Below are positions 10,728 through 20,205 of a stretch of DNA of 64,000 bases, piece after piece. The DNA lies in NCBI GenBank assembly GCA_018970025.1, contig JAGWXF010000003.1, positions 62,001 through 126,000 on the forward strand, written 5' to 3'. The translations under genes and the position numbers were made by a program. This stretch comes from Actinomycetales bacterium (lineage in GTDB: Bacteria; Actinomycetota; Actinomycetes; S36-B12). Under the pieces are notes generated by a model, which did no database searches, was not told the DNA's origin, and worked only from the letters and a program-made list of their open reading frames with translations. How positions within the stretch are numbered: the first letter of the stretch is position 1; every line of letters begins with the position of its first letter.

Positions 10728-11189
10728 TCAGTCGAGCTCGTCGATCGGGTGGACCAGGGCCGTCGCGCCGTCGATGCGGGTGACGACCAGGGGGGTGCCC
10801 GTGGGGACGGGGACACGAGTCACGGCGGTGTCGAGCCGGGCTGACCAGGTCTCCCCGCGCAGGGACATCAGCCCGGCCTCGGCCGTGACCTCGCTCGCCG
10901 CGCGCCCGGTCATGCCCGGCAGGGCATCGACCCCGGTGCGCGCATCAGCGGGCATGCGGCGCATATGCCGCAGCGCGATCGGACGAATGAAGGCGATGCC
11001 GCCACCGGCCACGGCGATCCCCGCAACCGCCTGCGCCCACACCGGGCCGCCCAGGGCTGCGGTCGCGGCCGCCGCCAGGGCTCCCGCACCGATGAGTAGG
11101 AAGGTCAGGTCCGTGACGAGCAGCTCGATCCCCACGGCCACCGCTGCCACTGCGAGCCAGCCCCAGCCCATCGACGGCCTCCGATCCAC
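10728..11189 (-). CDS. NfeD-like membrane protein
   Basis: N-terminal TM helices plus OB-like C-terminus; next to SPFH protein. Confidence 0.75.
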   Translation of the reverse strand: MDRRPSMGWGWLAVAAVAVGIELLVTDLTFLLIGAGALAAAATAALGGPVWAQAVAGIAVAGGGIAFIRPIALRHMRRMPADARTGVDALPGMTGRAASEVTAEAGLMSLRGETWSARLDTAVTRVPVPTGTPLVVTRIDGATALVHPIDELD

Positions 11190-11208
11190 CTGCCTGCGGA
11201 GTCGGCAT

Positions 11209-11335
11209 CAGTGCCGAACACCATCCGCACTGAACTCGTTCAGTGCCGAACACCATCCGCACTGAACTCGTTCAGTGCCGAACACCATCCGCACTGAACT
11301 CGTTCAGTGCGAACACCATCAGTGTCGCACGGCAT
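11209..11335. repeat. 3 perfect 32-bp tandem repeats plus a degenerate fourth, hairpin-forming
   Basis: CAGTGCCGAACACCATCCGCACTGAACTCGTT at 11209, 11241 and 11273; GCACTGAA-CTCG-TTCAGTGC stem-loop at each junction. Confidence 0.95.
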
Positions 11336-12360
11336 CAGCCCTGAATCGACAGCAGCAGCTTGCCCACGTTGTCACCGCTGAACAGCCGCATGAAGACGTC
11401 GTGGAAGTCGCTCACCTGCCCCTCGACGATGGTCTCGGGTGCGGTGATCCGGCCCTGGGCGACCCAGCCGGCCAGGCGCCGACGGGCCGTTGCGTACTCG
11501 CGCTCGTAGTCGAAGACAAGGAAGCCGGACATCGTGGCCCGGCGCACCAGCAGGCTGAGGTAGTTGGACGGGCCTGGCACGACCGCATCGGCGTTGTACT
11601 GGGAGATCGCCCCGCAGATGACGACCCGGGCGTGCATGGCGAGGCTGGCCAGGGCCGCATTCAGTACCTCCCCGCCCACGTTGTCGAAGTAGACATCGAT
11701 GCCATCGGGCGCCGCCGCGCGCAGCTCCTTGCGCATCGCCGGGTCGCGGTAGTCGATGGCGGCGTCGAAGCCGAGCTCGTCCACGACCATCCGGCACTTC
11801 TCCGGCCCGCCGGCGATGCCGATCGTCCGGCAGCCGTTGATCCGGGCGAGCTGGCCGACGATGGTGCCGACGGCCCCTGCCGCCCCCGAGACCACGACGG
11901 TGTCACCGGGCCGGGGCCGGCCATGCTCCAGCAGGCCGAAGTAGGCGGTCAGGCCGGTGATGCCCAGGACCCCGAGGTACGTCGACGGCGCACCCAGGGC
12001 TGGATCCACCCTCGTCACGCCCCGGCCGTCGCTGAGGGCGAACGACTGGACCCCGCCGGTCGACTGGACGATCGTCCCGATCGGGAACTTCGGATGACGC
12101 GACTGCACGACCTCCCCAACCGTGCCTGCCCGCATGACCTCGCCCAGGCCGACCGGCGGCAGGTAGGAGGGCCGGTCATCGAGCCAGCCGCGCATGGCCG
12201 GGTCCAGGGAGATGTAGGTGGTGCGCACCAGGAACTGGCCCTCGCCGACGACCGGCATGGGCTCCTCGGCGATCGCCCAGTCCTCCGGGACGGGGCTCCC
12301 CACCGGCCGGCGTGCCAGGCGAACCGTCGTGTTCATGTCCATCGCCATCTCCTTCTTCAT
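11335..12360 (-). CDS. NADP-dependent MDR oxidoreductase (curcumin reductase/leukotriene B4 dehydrogenase type)
   Basis: YISLDPAMRGWL, GVLGITGLTAYFGLLEHGRPRPGDTVVVSGAAGAVG, FDNVGGEVLN. Confidence 0.9.
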   Translation of the reverse strand: MKKEMAMDMNTTVRLARRPVGSPVPEDWAIAEEPMPVVGEGQFLVRTTYISLDPAMRGWLDDRPSYLPPVGLGEVMRAGTVGEVVQSRHPKFPIGTIVQSTGGVQSFALSDGRGVTRVDPALGAPSTYLGVLGITGLTAYFGLLEHGRPRPGDTVVVSGAAGAVGTIVGQLARINGCRTIGIAGGPEKCRMVVDELGFDAAIDYRDPAMRKELRAAAPDGIDVYFDNVGGEVLNAALASLAMHARVVICGAISQYNADAVVPGPSNYLSLLVRRATMSGFLVFDYEREYATARRRLAGWVAQGRITAPETIVEGQVSDFHDVFMRLFSGDNVGKLLLSIQG

Positions 12361-13247
12361 GTGTCCAGGTCGGACATCGCCCGCAGCACGGGCACGACTG
12401 ACGCGACCTCATGGGTGCGCATGACGCTGGTGCCCCCCAGCGCGGCAAGTACCGCGAAGTATCCCTCAGCCTGGCGGAACTGGTCCTCGAACAGGTCGAA
12501 GGCATGGGGCAGCGCGTGACAGACCGGCAGGCCGAGCGCCCGCAGCCGGAAGGTCTGGAGCAGGACCTTCGCCTGGTGTCGCACCCTGGTCATCGGATCG
12601 GTGAGGTTGGCGTAGTAGAAGCCAAGGCCAGGGTCGATGACCAGCCGCTGCACCCCGTGCGACCGGGCCAGCTCGACCCGGGCCTGCAGGTGCTCGGCGA
12701 GCACCGGGATCGGATCCTCGGTGCGTACCTGCGTCACCTCGCGGACGTTCGCCCCGCCCACGTAGCAGACGATGACGGTCGCGCCGAACTGGGCGGCAAG
12801 GTCGAAGCACTCGCGCTGGTACTCCACCCCGGTGAGGTTGAGCACGAGTGCGCCTGCCTGCAGGCAGGCACGGGCGACCTGGGGCAGGTAGGTCTCCGCC
12901 GAGACGAGGATCCCCTCGGATGCCAGGGCCTCGATCACCGGGACCATCGCCCGTGCCTGCTCCTCGGCGCCGACCCGGGCCGCCCGGGCGGTGCTGGACT
13001 CGGCCCCGATGTCGACCAGGTGCGCTCCCTGCGCCGACTGGATCCGCGCCTTGCGGATTGCTGACGACGTCGAGGTGGCGATGCTCTCGCGATAGGTCGA
13101 GTCCCGGGAGAGGTTGACCGTGCCCATCACCACCGGGCTGGCATCCACGTCGAACGCCTGCCCGCCGATGAGCAGCGGCCCCACCGGATCCCGCGGCCCG
13201 TCCCCGAACTCCTGCGCGAGATCCGCGAGCCCGGCCAGGGTGATCAC
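12357..13247 (-). CDS. Divergent dihydropteroate synthase-like (pterin-binding) protein
   Basis: VVMGTVNLSRDSTYRES, HLVDIGAESSTARA, VIDPGLGFYYANL: DHPS layout with altered motifs. Confidence 0.75.
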   Translation of the reverse strand: MITLAGLADLAQEFGDGPRDPVGPLLIGGQAFDVDASPVVMGTVNLSRDSTYRESIATSTSSAIRKARIQSAQGAHLVDIGAESSTARAARVGAEEQARAMVPVIEALASEGILVSAETYLPQVARACLQAGALVLNLTGVEYQRECFDLAAQFGATVIVCYVGGANVREVTQVRTEDPIPVLAEHLQARVELARSHGVQRLVIDPGLGFYYANLTDPMTRVRHQAKVLLQTFRLRALGLPVCHALPHAFDLFEDQFRQAEGYFAVLAALGGTSVMRTHEVASVVPVLRAMSDLDT

Positions 13248-13987
13248 GGGCGCCGGGCCAGGTAGCGCTGGAAGGCGAAACCCTCGGCCCAGGCAACCTG
13301 GACGAGGTCGAAGGCGATGGGCGCGTCGAAGGCAGGGCCGGTGACCACCTGGCCGCCTCCGGCGATGACCGGCGCGACGGAGATATCCGCCTCGTCGATG
13401 AGCCCTGCCTGGGCAACATGGCGCAGCAGCATCGGACCACCCTCGCATACGATGCGCCGCAGGCCGCGCTCATGCAGGATCCGCACGACCTCGCGCGGGT
13501 CGAGCCGCTCCCCCGGCAGGGCGATCACCTCGGCATGCCGCCGGGCGAGCGACAGCCGGTCAGCAGGCGCCGACTGGCTGGCGAGCACCAGGACGGGCAG
13601 GGCTGACTCGCTGAAGAGGGGCTCCTGCCAGGGCAGGTCGGCCGCTGCGCTGACAATCGCCACGACCGGTGCCACCGCCAGGCCGAGCTCGGCACGCTGC
13701 TCGGCATGCTCAGCCTTGGCGAGCATCGGCCGATAGCGCTCGGCGCGGATCGTGCCGGCTCCGACGAGGACGGCATCGCACAGCCGCCGGGTCTCGGCGA
13801 ACACCCGTCGATCGGCGGCGCAGGAGATCGATCCGCTGCGGCCGTCCGGGCCGACAGCGGCTCCGTCCAGGGTGGTGACCATCATGGCCCGCAGCCAGGG
13901 CCCCTGGGGCCATGGATAGGCATCCGCCAGGCTGACATCGTCCAGGTGCCCGATGGCCCGGGTCTGGGCGCCCCCGCCTGCACGCAT
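13244..13987 (-). CDS. Pyrimidine reductase-family protein (RibD C-terminal domain)
   Basis: AMMVTTLDGAAVGPDGRSGSIS, CDAVLVGAGTIRAERYRP, IVCEGGPMLL. Confidence 0.85.
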   Translation of the reverse strand: MRAGGGAQTRAIGHLDDVSLADAYPWPQGPWLRAMMVTTLDGAAVGPDGRSGSISCAADRRVFAETRRLCDAVLVGAGTIRAERYRPMLAKAEHAEQRAELGLAVAPVVAIVSAAADLPWQEPLFSESALPVLVLASQSAPADRLSLARRHAEVIALPGERLDPREVVRILHERGLRRIVCEGGPMLLRHVAQAGLIDEADISVAPVIAGGGQVVTGPAFDAPIAFDLVQVAWAEGFAFQRYLARRP

Positions 13988-13992
13988 CGCGC

Positions 13993-14910
13993 TCACGCCC
14001 AGGCACGCAGCAGGGCGGCGACCAGGGCGTCCGGGGAGTCGGCATTCGGGGAGTGGCCGGCACCGGGGATCTCGATGGCCTGCGCGCCGAGGTCGCGGGC
14101 CAGCTGCTGCTGCAGCTCGATGGGCCAGGCGTCGTCGTGCTCCCCCCAGATCACCGTCGTCGGGATGGCGTCTCCCCCATCGCCGCCGCTGACGCGCTCC
14201 CTGAGCTGGACGGTGTGCGGCGGCTGCTCGAGCAGGAGTCGGCCGAACTGCTGCAGCTGCAGCGGATGATTGCGCAGCCAGCGGCGCTCCAGGAAGGCAT
14301 CCACCTCGGGCGGCTGGCCGATCCCCTCGCCGCGCTCGGCCGCCTCGGACTCGTCCAGGGCCCGCTTCATCTCCCACAGGGTCGCCAGCGAGGTACGCGG
14401 CAGGGACTGGACCAGGGTGGGCAGCGGACCATGACGATGGGGCGGCAGGGCACCGGGGCCGGTGCACAGCAGGACGAGGGAGGCCGGCCGCACGACGCCG
14501 GATGCCACGGCCTGCTGGGCCACCAGGCCGCCGAAGGAGTGGCCGACCAGGTGCGGCGGATCCGCTCGGCCCAGCCGCTCGGCGGCCTGGGCGATGACAT
14601 CGGCGAGGTCCTCCGCCAGTCGGGGCAGCGCATAGTCGCTCGCCTCGGCCGACCCATCGGACTCATGCTGGCCGATCTGGTCGTAGGTCAGCATCCCGAC
14701 GCCCCCGGTGGCGAGCAGGGGCGGTAGCGCGATGAAGTCCTCCTTGCTGCCCGTGAAGCCCGGCACGAGGACGGCCCAGGCCTGTGCCTGATCCGCGCCG
14801 GGCACGCCGTCGACCAGCCCGGAATGCAGCACGGCCAGCGAGCCCACCCGCCCTGGCCAGCGCTCCAGGACGGCTCCCGCCGACAGGCGCAGGTGCGGCG
14901 GGGTGCTCAT
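13993..14910 (-). CDS. Alpha/beta hydrolase
   Basis: LVPGFTGSKEDFIALPPLL, LVGHSFGGLVAQQAV, C-terminal GAGHSPNAD. Confidence 0.85.
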   Translation of the reverse strand: MSTPPHLRLSAGAVLERWPGRVGSLAVLHSGLVDGVPGADQAQAWAVLVPGFTGSKEDFIALPPLLATGGVGMLTYDQIGQHESDGSAEASDYALPRLAEDLADVIAQAAERLGRADPPHLVGHSFGGLVAQQAVASGVVRPASLVLLCTGPGALPPHRHGPLPTLVQSLPRTSLATLWEMKRALDESEAAERGEGIGQPPEVDAFLERRWLRNHPLQLQQFGRLLLEQPPHTVQLRERVSGGDGGDAIPTTVIWGEHDDAWPIELQQQLARDLGAQAIEIPGAGHSPNADSPDALVAALLRAWA

Positions 14911-14943
14911 GCAGCGGTTCTATCAGGTGACGCTCAGCGCACC

Positions 14944-16398
14944 TCAGCCGCGGTCGATCTGCATCACCACGGCCTTGGGCTCGGTGAAGAACTCCCGGCT
15001 GAAGTTGCCGCCCTCGCGACCGACACCGGACTCGCCGACCCCACCGAAGGGTGCGCGCAGGTCGCGGATGAAGAAGCAGTTCACCCAGACCGTCCCGGCG
15101 CGCAGCTTGCCCGCCACCCGGTGCGCCCGGCTGAGGTTCTCGGTGAAGACCATCGCATTGAGCCCGTATCGCGTGTCGTTCGCCAGGGCGATTGCCTCGT
15201 CCTCGGTGTCGAAGGGGGTCGCCACGACGATGGGGCCGAAGATCTCCTCCTTGATCACCCGGGCGGTCGCCGGGGCATCGGCGATGATCGTGGGCCGGAC
15301 GCTCCAGCCATCGCCCAGGCCGCCGGTGACCACCCTGCCCCCGGCCAGGGACTGCTCGTCGAGGTAGCTGCGCACCTTGGTGAAGTGCTGCTCGCTGGCC
15401 AGCGCCGCGGAGAACTGGGTGGCCGGGTCCTTCGGGTCGCCGACGACCAGGGCCTCGGCGGCGTGCTTATAGCGGAGCATGAACTCCTCGTAGATCCCCC
15501 GCTGCACGTACAGCCGGCTACCGGCCAGGCACACCTGCCCGGCATTGCGGAAGATGGACTCCACGGCCCAGTGCACGGCATTGTCCAGGTCGGCATCCTC
15601 GAAGACCAGGTTCGCGCCCTTGCCGCCGAGCTCGAGGCTGACCGGGATGAGATTGGCAGCGGCCGCCCGGCTGATGACCTTGCCGGTGCCCGACTCTCCG
15701 GTGAAGGTGATCCGGTCGACATCGGGATTCTCGGTCAGGGCCGAGCCCACGGAGTCGGGCCCGTACCCGTGGACGACATTGAAGACGCCGGGCGGGAAGC
15801 CGGCCTCGATGGCCAGCCGGGCGGTGATCGTCGCCGACACCGGGGTGTCCTCGGCCGGCTTGAGCACGACCGTGTTGCCCCAGGCCAGGGCGGGGACGAA
15901 CTTCCACGTGGCCAGCATCAGCGGGAAGTTCCAGGGCGAGATGGCCACGGCGACCCCTGCCGGATCCATCTGCGCGTAGGCATGGTGGCCGCTGTCCATC
16001 GGATACGCCTCGGACATCGACATCCGCGCATGGTCGGCGAAGAAGCGCACGTTCCAGATACTGCGCGCGACATCGTGCCGCGACTGGGTGATGGGCTTGC
16101 CCATGTCCCGCGTATCGGCCATGGCCAGCTCATCGGCGTGGGCCTCCATCAGGTCCGCGAGCCGGTGCATCAGCTGCTGCCGCTTCTCAAAGCCCATCCG
16201 CGGCCATGGCCCCTCGTCGAAGGCCCGGCGAGCCGCGGCCACCGCCCGGTCGGCATCGGCCTTCGTCCCGGATGCGATGCTCGCCCAGGGCTGACGGGTG
16301 TAGGGATCGATGTCGTCCATGGTGCCGCCGTCCAGGCTGGGCACCTCGACGCCGTCGATGATGTGTCCGTAGAAGTCCATCGCCTCTGCCTCCTGCAT
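14944..16398 (-). CDS. Aldehyde dehydrogenase, probable 2-hydroxymuconic-semialdehyde dehydrogenase type
   Basis: ISPWNFPLML, LELGGKGANLVF, NAGQVCLAGSRLYV; operon context. Confidence 0.88.
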   Translation of the reverse strand: MQEAEAMDFYGHIIDGVEVPSLDGGTMDDIDPYTRQPWASIASGTKADADRAVAAARRAFDEGPWPRMGFEKRQQLMHRLADLMEAHADELAMADTRDMGKPITQSRHDVARSIWNVRFFADHARMSMSEAYPMDSGHHAYAQMDPAGVAVAISPWNFPLMLATWKFVPALAWGNTVVLKPAEDTPVSATITARLAIEAGFPPGVFNVVHGYGPDSVGSALTENPDVDRITFTGESGTGKVISRAAAANLIPVSLELGGKGANLVFEDADLDNAVHWAVESIFRNAGQVCLAGSRLYVQRGIYEEFMLRYKHAAEALVVGDPKDPATQFSAALASEQHFTKVRSYLDEQSLAGGRVVTGGLGDGWSVRPTIIADAPATARVIKEEIFGPIVVATPFDTEDEAIALANDTRYGLNAMVFTENLSRAHRVAGKLRAGTVWVNCFFIRDLRAPFGGVGESGVGREGGNFSREFFTEPKAVVMQIDRG

Positions 16399-16427
16399 TG
16401 CCCGGGCTCGTGACCGGGAGTCGACCG

Positions 16428-17207
16428 TCAGCCGCGGACCGCAATCGATCCGAGGCTGGTGAAATGGGCCCCGACATTGGTGCCGGGCGTGGTGAAGACG
16501 GCATCGGTCATGCCGCCGGTGAGGACGATCCAGCCGGCCTCGAGCCGCAGGCCGCGGCTGGCGAGGTCGTTCGCCGCCAGGGCCAGCGCCTCGGCGGGGT
16601 GCCCCTGCACGGCACCGCCCGTGGCGGAGTCGACGATGGCGCCATTGACCTCGAGCAGGCAGGCCTCCATCATCAGGTCGAGCTCCTCGGGCCTTCGCCC
16701 GACGCCTCCGAGGATGAACTTCGCGCTCGAGGCGTTGTCGGCGATGACGTCGGGCAGGGTGAACCGGAAGTCCCGATAGCGGCTGTCGATGATCTCCACC
16801 CCGGCGTAGACCATGTCGACCGCTGCCATGGCGGTCGCGGCCGTGACGCCCGGGCCGACGAGGTCAGCCCCGAGGACGAACACGATCTCCGGCTCGGCGC
16901 GCGGGTGGATGAGCTGATCCTGCGGCACCGGGACCCCGGCCTGGAGCACCATCGCGTCGGTGAGCCACCCGGTCAGCGGGGCGTGGACGTTCATCCGCTG
17001 CTGCTTGGCGCGCGAGGTCAGCCCCAGCTTGACCCCGATCACCCGCTGGCCGGCGGCGACCTTGCGGCGCAGCACCTCGTCCTGGACGGCATAGGCGCTC
17101 GCCTGATCCAGGCCGCTCCACTCCTCGGTGATGGGCCCGCGATCGCGCCGCTCCTCCTCGCAGGCGAGCAGCTCCGTTGCGCACGAGTCGATATCGGTGA
17201 TGGCCAT
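16428..17207 (-). CDS. 2-keto-4-pentenoate hydratase / 4-oxalocrotonate decarboxylase family protein
   Basis: GVKLGLTSRAKQQRMNVHAPLTGWL, RAEPEIVFVLG, VEIIDSRYRDFRF, NASSAKF; ATGA overlap with aldolase. Confidence 0.85.
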   Translation of the reverse strand: MAITDIDSCATELLACEEERRDRGPITEEWSGLDQASAYAVQDEVLRRKVAAGQRVIGVKLGLTSRAKQQRMNVHAPLTGWLTDAMVLQAGVPVPQDQLIHPRAEPEIVFVLGADLVGPGVTAATAMAAVDMVYAGVEIIDSRYRDFRFTLPDVIADNASSAKFILGGVGRRPEELDLMMEACLLEVNGAIVDSATGGAVQGHPAEALALAANDLASRGLRLEAGWIVLTGGMTDAVFTTPGTNVGAHFTSLGSIAVRG

Positions 17208-18265
17208 CAGCGTGTCCCCGCTCCTGCCAGGTCGCCCATGTCGCGCTCCTGCGCGATCTGCAGGGCGATGTCGATGATCATGTCCTCCTGGCCGCCGACG
17301 TAGCCCGCCTCGCCGACCCGCTGCAGGATCTCGTGGGTGGGCACGTCGTACCGTGCCGCGGCCCGCTCGGCGTGCAGCAGGAAGCTGGAGTACACGCCTG
17401 CATAGCCCTGCACGATGGAGGATCGGTCCATGTGCGGCAGGCGCGGGATGAACGGCTTGACGACCTCCTCGGCTGCGGCGAGCGCGGCCTGCACGTCGAT
17501 GCCCGTGGGCACGCCGAGCCGGTCGAAGGTCGCGGCCAGTACCTCGGTCGGCGAGTTGCCGGCCCCCGCGCCCAGGGCCAGCAGGGCGCCGTCGATCTGC
17601 CGGGCACCGGCCTGGTAGGCCAGGACCGAGTTCGCCACCCCGAGGGAGAGGTTCTGGTGGCCGTGGAAGCCGACCTGTGCCTGCTGGCCGACCTCGTCGA
17701 GCACCGCCTGCACCCGGGCCTGGGCGTCGCCGAGCACGAGGGCACCGGCTGAGTCGACGACGTAGACGCACATCGCGCCGGCATCGACCATGATGCGTGC
17801 CTGCTGGGCAAGGGTGGCCGGCGTGGCCCGGTGCGACAGCATCAGGAAGCCGACGGTCTCCATCCCCAGGGCCCGCGCCGCCTTGAAGTGCTGGATGGAG
17901 ACGTCCGCCTCGGTGCAGTGGGTGGCGATGCGCGCGACGGATGCCCCGGCATCATGGGCCCGGCTGAGATCCTTGACGGTGCCCAGGCCCGGCAGCATGA
18001 GCACGGCGATCTTGGCCTGCTGCGCCTCCTCCACCGCGGCGGAGATGAGCGCGATCTCGTCGACCAGGCTGAACCCGTAGTTGAAGCTGGATCCGCCCAG
18101 CCCGTCGCCATGGGTGACCTCGATCACCTCGACGCCGGCTGCATCGAGGGCATGCACCACGCTGCGCACCTGCTCCTCGGTGAACCGATGCGCCATCGCG
18201 TGGCTGCCATCGCGCAGGGTCGAGTCGGTGATGCGGACCTTCGGGGCCGTGCTCTCCTGCGTCAT
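17207..18265 (-). CDS. 4-hydroxy-2-oxovalerate aldolase
   Basis: [57 protein letters not shown]. Confidence 0.95.
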   Translation of the reverse strand: MTQESTAPKVRITDSTLRDGSHAMAHRFTEEQVRSVVHALDAAGVEVIEVTHGDGLGGSSFNYGFSLVDEIALISAAVEEAQQAKIAVLMLPGLGTVKDLSRAHDAGASVARIATHCTEADVSIQHFKAARALGMETVGFLMLSHRATPATLAQQARIMVDAGAMCVYVVDSAGALVLGDAQARVQAVLDEVGQQAQVGFHGHQNLSLGVANSVLAYQAGARQIDGALLALGAGAGNSPTEVLAATFDRLGVPTGIDVQAALAAAEEVVKPFIPRLPHMDRSSIVQGYAGVYSSFLLHAERAAARYDVPTHEILQRVGEAGYVGGQEDMIIDIALQIAQERDMGDLAGAGTR

Positions 18266-19164
18266 GCGCTCGCTCCCGCCTTGGCCTTGGCCAGCATGTC
18301 GCCCACGTGCGCGGCAGCCGCCGTGATGATGTCCAGGTTGCCGGCATAGGTCGGCAGGTAGTCGCCCGCGCCCATCACCTCGAGGAAGACGGCCACTCGC
18401 GCCAGGCCGTTCCAGATCTCGCGCGGATCATCGAACTGGGGCTCGGCTCGCAGGCTGTAGCCGGGGACGTACTCCTGCACCCGCGCGACCATGGCGTAGA
18501 TGGACGCTGCAACGGCATCGCGATCGCAGTCCGCCGGGATCGAGCAGAAGATGGTGTCGCGCATGATCATCGGCGGCTCGACCGGATTGAGGATGATGAT
18601 GGCCTTGCCGCGCCTGGCATTGCCCACCACCTCGATCGCATGGGACGTCGTCTCGGTGAACTCGTCGATATTGGCACGGGTCCCGGGGCCGGCCGACTTG
18701 GATGCAATGGATGCCACGATCTCGGCGTAGTCGACCGGCACCACGCTGCTCACCGCGGCGACGATCGGGATGGTGGCCTGGCCGCCGCAGGTGATCATGT
18801 TGACGTTCGGTGCGGCCAGGTTGACGTCGAGGTTGACCGGCGGGCAGATGAACGGGCCGATCGCCGCCGGGGTGAGGTCGACCGCGGTGATGCCTGCCTG
18901 CTCGTAGCGGGGCGCATTGGCCTTGTGCGCGTAGGCGCTGGTCGCCTCGAAGACCAGGTCGGGCAGGTCCTCCTGCTCCAGCAGCCAGTCGACCCCGCCC
19001 GCGGACGCCTCGACTCCGCGGGCCCGGGCCCGGGCCAGGCCGTCGGATGCCGGGTCGACGCCGATCATGTAGCGCACGTCGACGTGCTCGCTGCGCTGCA
19101 GCTTGGCCAGCAGGTCGGTGCCGATATTGCCCGACCCGACGATGGCCGCGGTTGCCTTGGTCAT
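18262..19164 (-). CDS. Acetaldehyde dehydrogenase (acetylating)
   Basis: [60 protein letters not shown]. Confidence 0.95.
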   Translation of the reverse strand: MTKATAAIVGSGNIGTDLLAKLQRSEHVDVRYMIGVDPASDGLARARARGVEASAGGVDWLLEQEDLPDLVFEATSAYAHKANAPRYEQAGITAVDLTPAAIGPFICPPVNLDVNLAAPNVNMITCGGQATIPIVAAVSSVVPVDYAEIVASIASKSAGPGTRANIDEFTETTSHAIEVVGNARRGKAIIILNPVEPPMIMRDTIFCSIPADCDRDAVAASIYAMVARVQEYVPGYSLRAEPQFDDPREIWNGLARVAVFLEVMGAGDYLPTYAGNLDIITAAAAHVGDMLAKAKAGASA

Positions 19165-19976
19165 GCTGCTCCCACTGTCGTTGCGACGCGATCCCCGGTG
19201 AACCTGGCGGTTACGCTGCCGATCCCGCCGAACCTGGCGGTGACGGCGTCCCCTGCACTGACCGCGACGGCGCCGGTCTGCGAGCCGGGCAGGATCACAT
19301 GGCCCGGCTCCAGGGTCACCCCCAGCGCCCCGACCGTGTTGGCCAGCCAGACCAGGGAGGTCAGCGGCGAGCCGAGCACGGCTCCCCCGGCACCCGTGGC
19401 CGCGACCTCGCCATTGACGTGCAGGACGCATCCGGACAGTCGCAGGTCGACCTCGCCGACCCCGACCGGTGTGCTGCCCAGGACGATGCCGCCGGAGGAT
19501 GCGTTGTCGGCGATGGTGTCGAGCAGGCCGATCCTCCAGTCCTTGATCCGGCTGTCGATGATCTCGATGGCGGGCAGGACGAAGTCGATGGCCGCGATGG
19601 CCTGGTGCACGGTGACCCCAGGGCCGCGGAGCTCGCGCTTGAGCACGAAGGCGATCTCCGGCTCCACCTTCGGCTGGATGTAGGCGTCGACAGGGATCGG
19701 CAGGTGCTCGAGGTGAACCATGTCATCGGTGATGTGCCCGTAGTCGGGCTGATCCACGCCCAGCTGCCGCTGCATGGCCGCGGAGGTCAGGCCGACCTTG
19801 TGCCCGACGATGGTGCGCCCCTCGGCAAGCCGACGGCGAATCTGGATCAGCTGGATCTCGTACGAGTCCTCGACCACCATGCCCGGGTGCCGGTCGCTGA
19901 GTCGATCCAGGGGCACCTTGGTTCGGTAGGCCTCGTACAGCTCATGGGCGAGCATCTCGCGCGTGCCGGAATCCAC
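19161..19976 (-). CDS. 2-keto-4-pentenoate hydratase family protein
   Basis: [66 protein letters not shown] start inferred. Confidence 0.88.
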   Translation of the reverse strand: MDSGTREMLAHELYEAYRTKVPLDRLSDRHPGMVVEDSYEIQLIQIRRRLAEGRTIVGHKVGLTSAAMQRQLGVDQPDYGHITDDMVHLEHLPIPVDAYIQPKVEPEIAFVLKRELRGPGVTVHQAIAAIDFVLPAIEIIDSRIKDWRIGLLDTIADNASSGGIVLGSTPVGVGEVDLRLSGCVLHVNGEVAATGAGGAVLGSPLTSLVWLANTVGALGVTLEPGHVILPGSQTGAVAVSAGDAVTARFGGIGSVTARFTGDRVATTVGAA

Positions 19977-20106
19977 TGGCCCTCCTGGATCTGCGCCTGG
20001 CAGGTGAACAGCACCACCGTAGGGGTGCCGTGATCCGGGTGGCGCACGTCGTTCCATCATGCGGAACGCATGGTCGGCATCCGCCACACGGGATCCGGCG
20101 GATGTC

Positions 20107-20205
20107 ACGAACCCACGACGGTCGTCCGCCCGCCCCGTTACGAACCCACGACGGTCGTCCGCCCGGCCCGTTACGAACCCACGCCGGTCGGCCGGCCGGC
20201 TCGGG
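20107..20205. repeat. 33-bp tandem repeat (two near-identical copies plus a diverged third) at the 3' end of the IclR gene
   Basis: ACGAACCCACGACGGTCGTCCGCCCG(C/G)CCCGTT at 20107 and 20140; next copy diverged. Confidence 0.85.

Noticed and set aside
11209-11335. CRISPR array
   Set aside because: Units are directly contiguous with no spacers; no cas genes in the window
11275-12519. 414-aa plus-strand ORF starting in the 32-bp repeats
   Set aside because: Antisense to a clear MDR oxidoreductase; start codon arises from the repeat unit
14824-16413. 529-aa plus-strand ORF opposite the aldehyde dehydrogenase
   Set aside because: Antisense artefact; the minus-strand ALDH has all catalytic motifs
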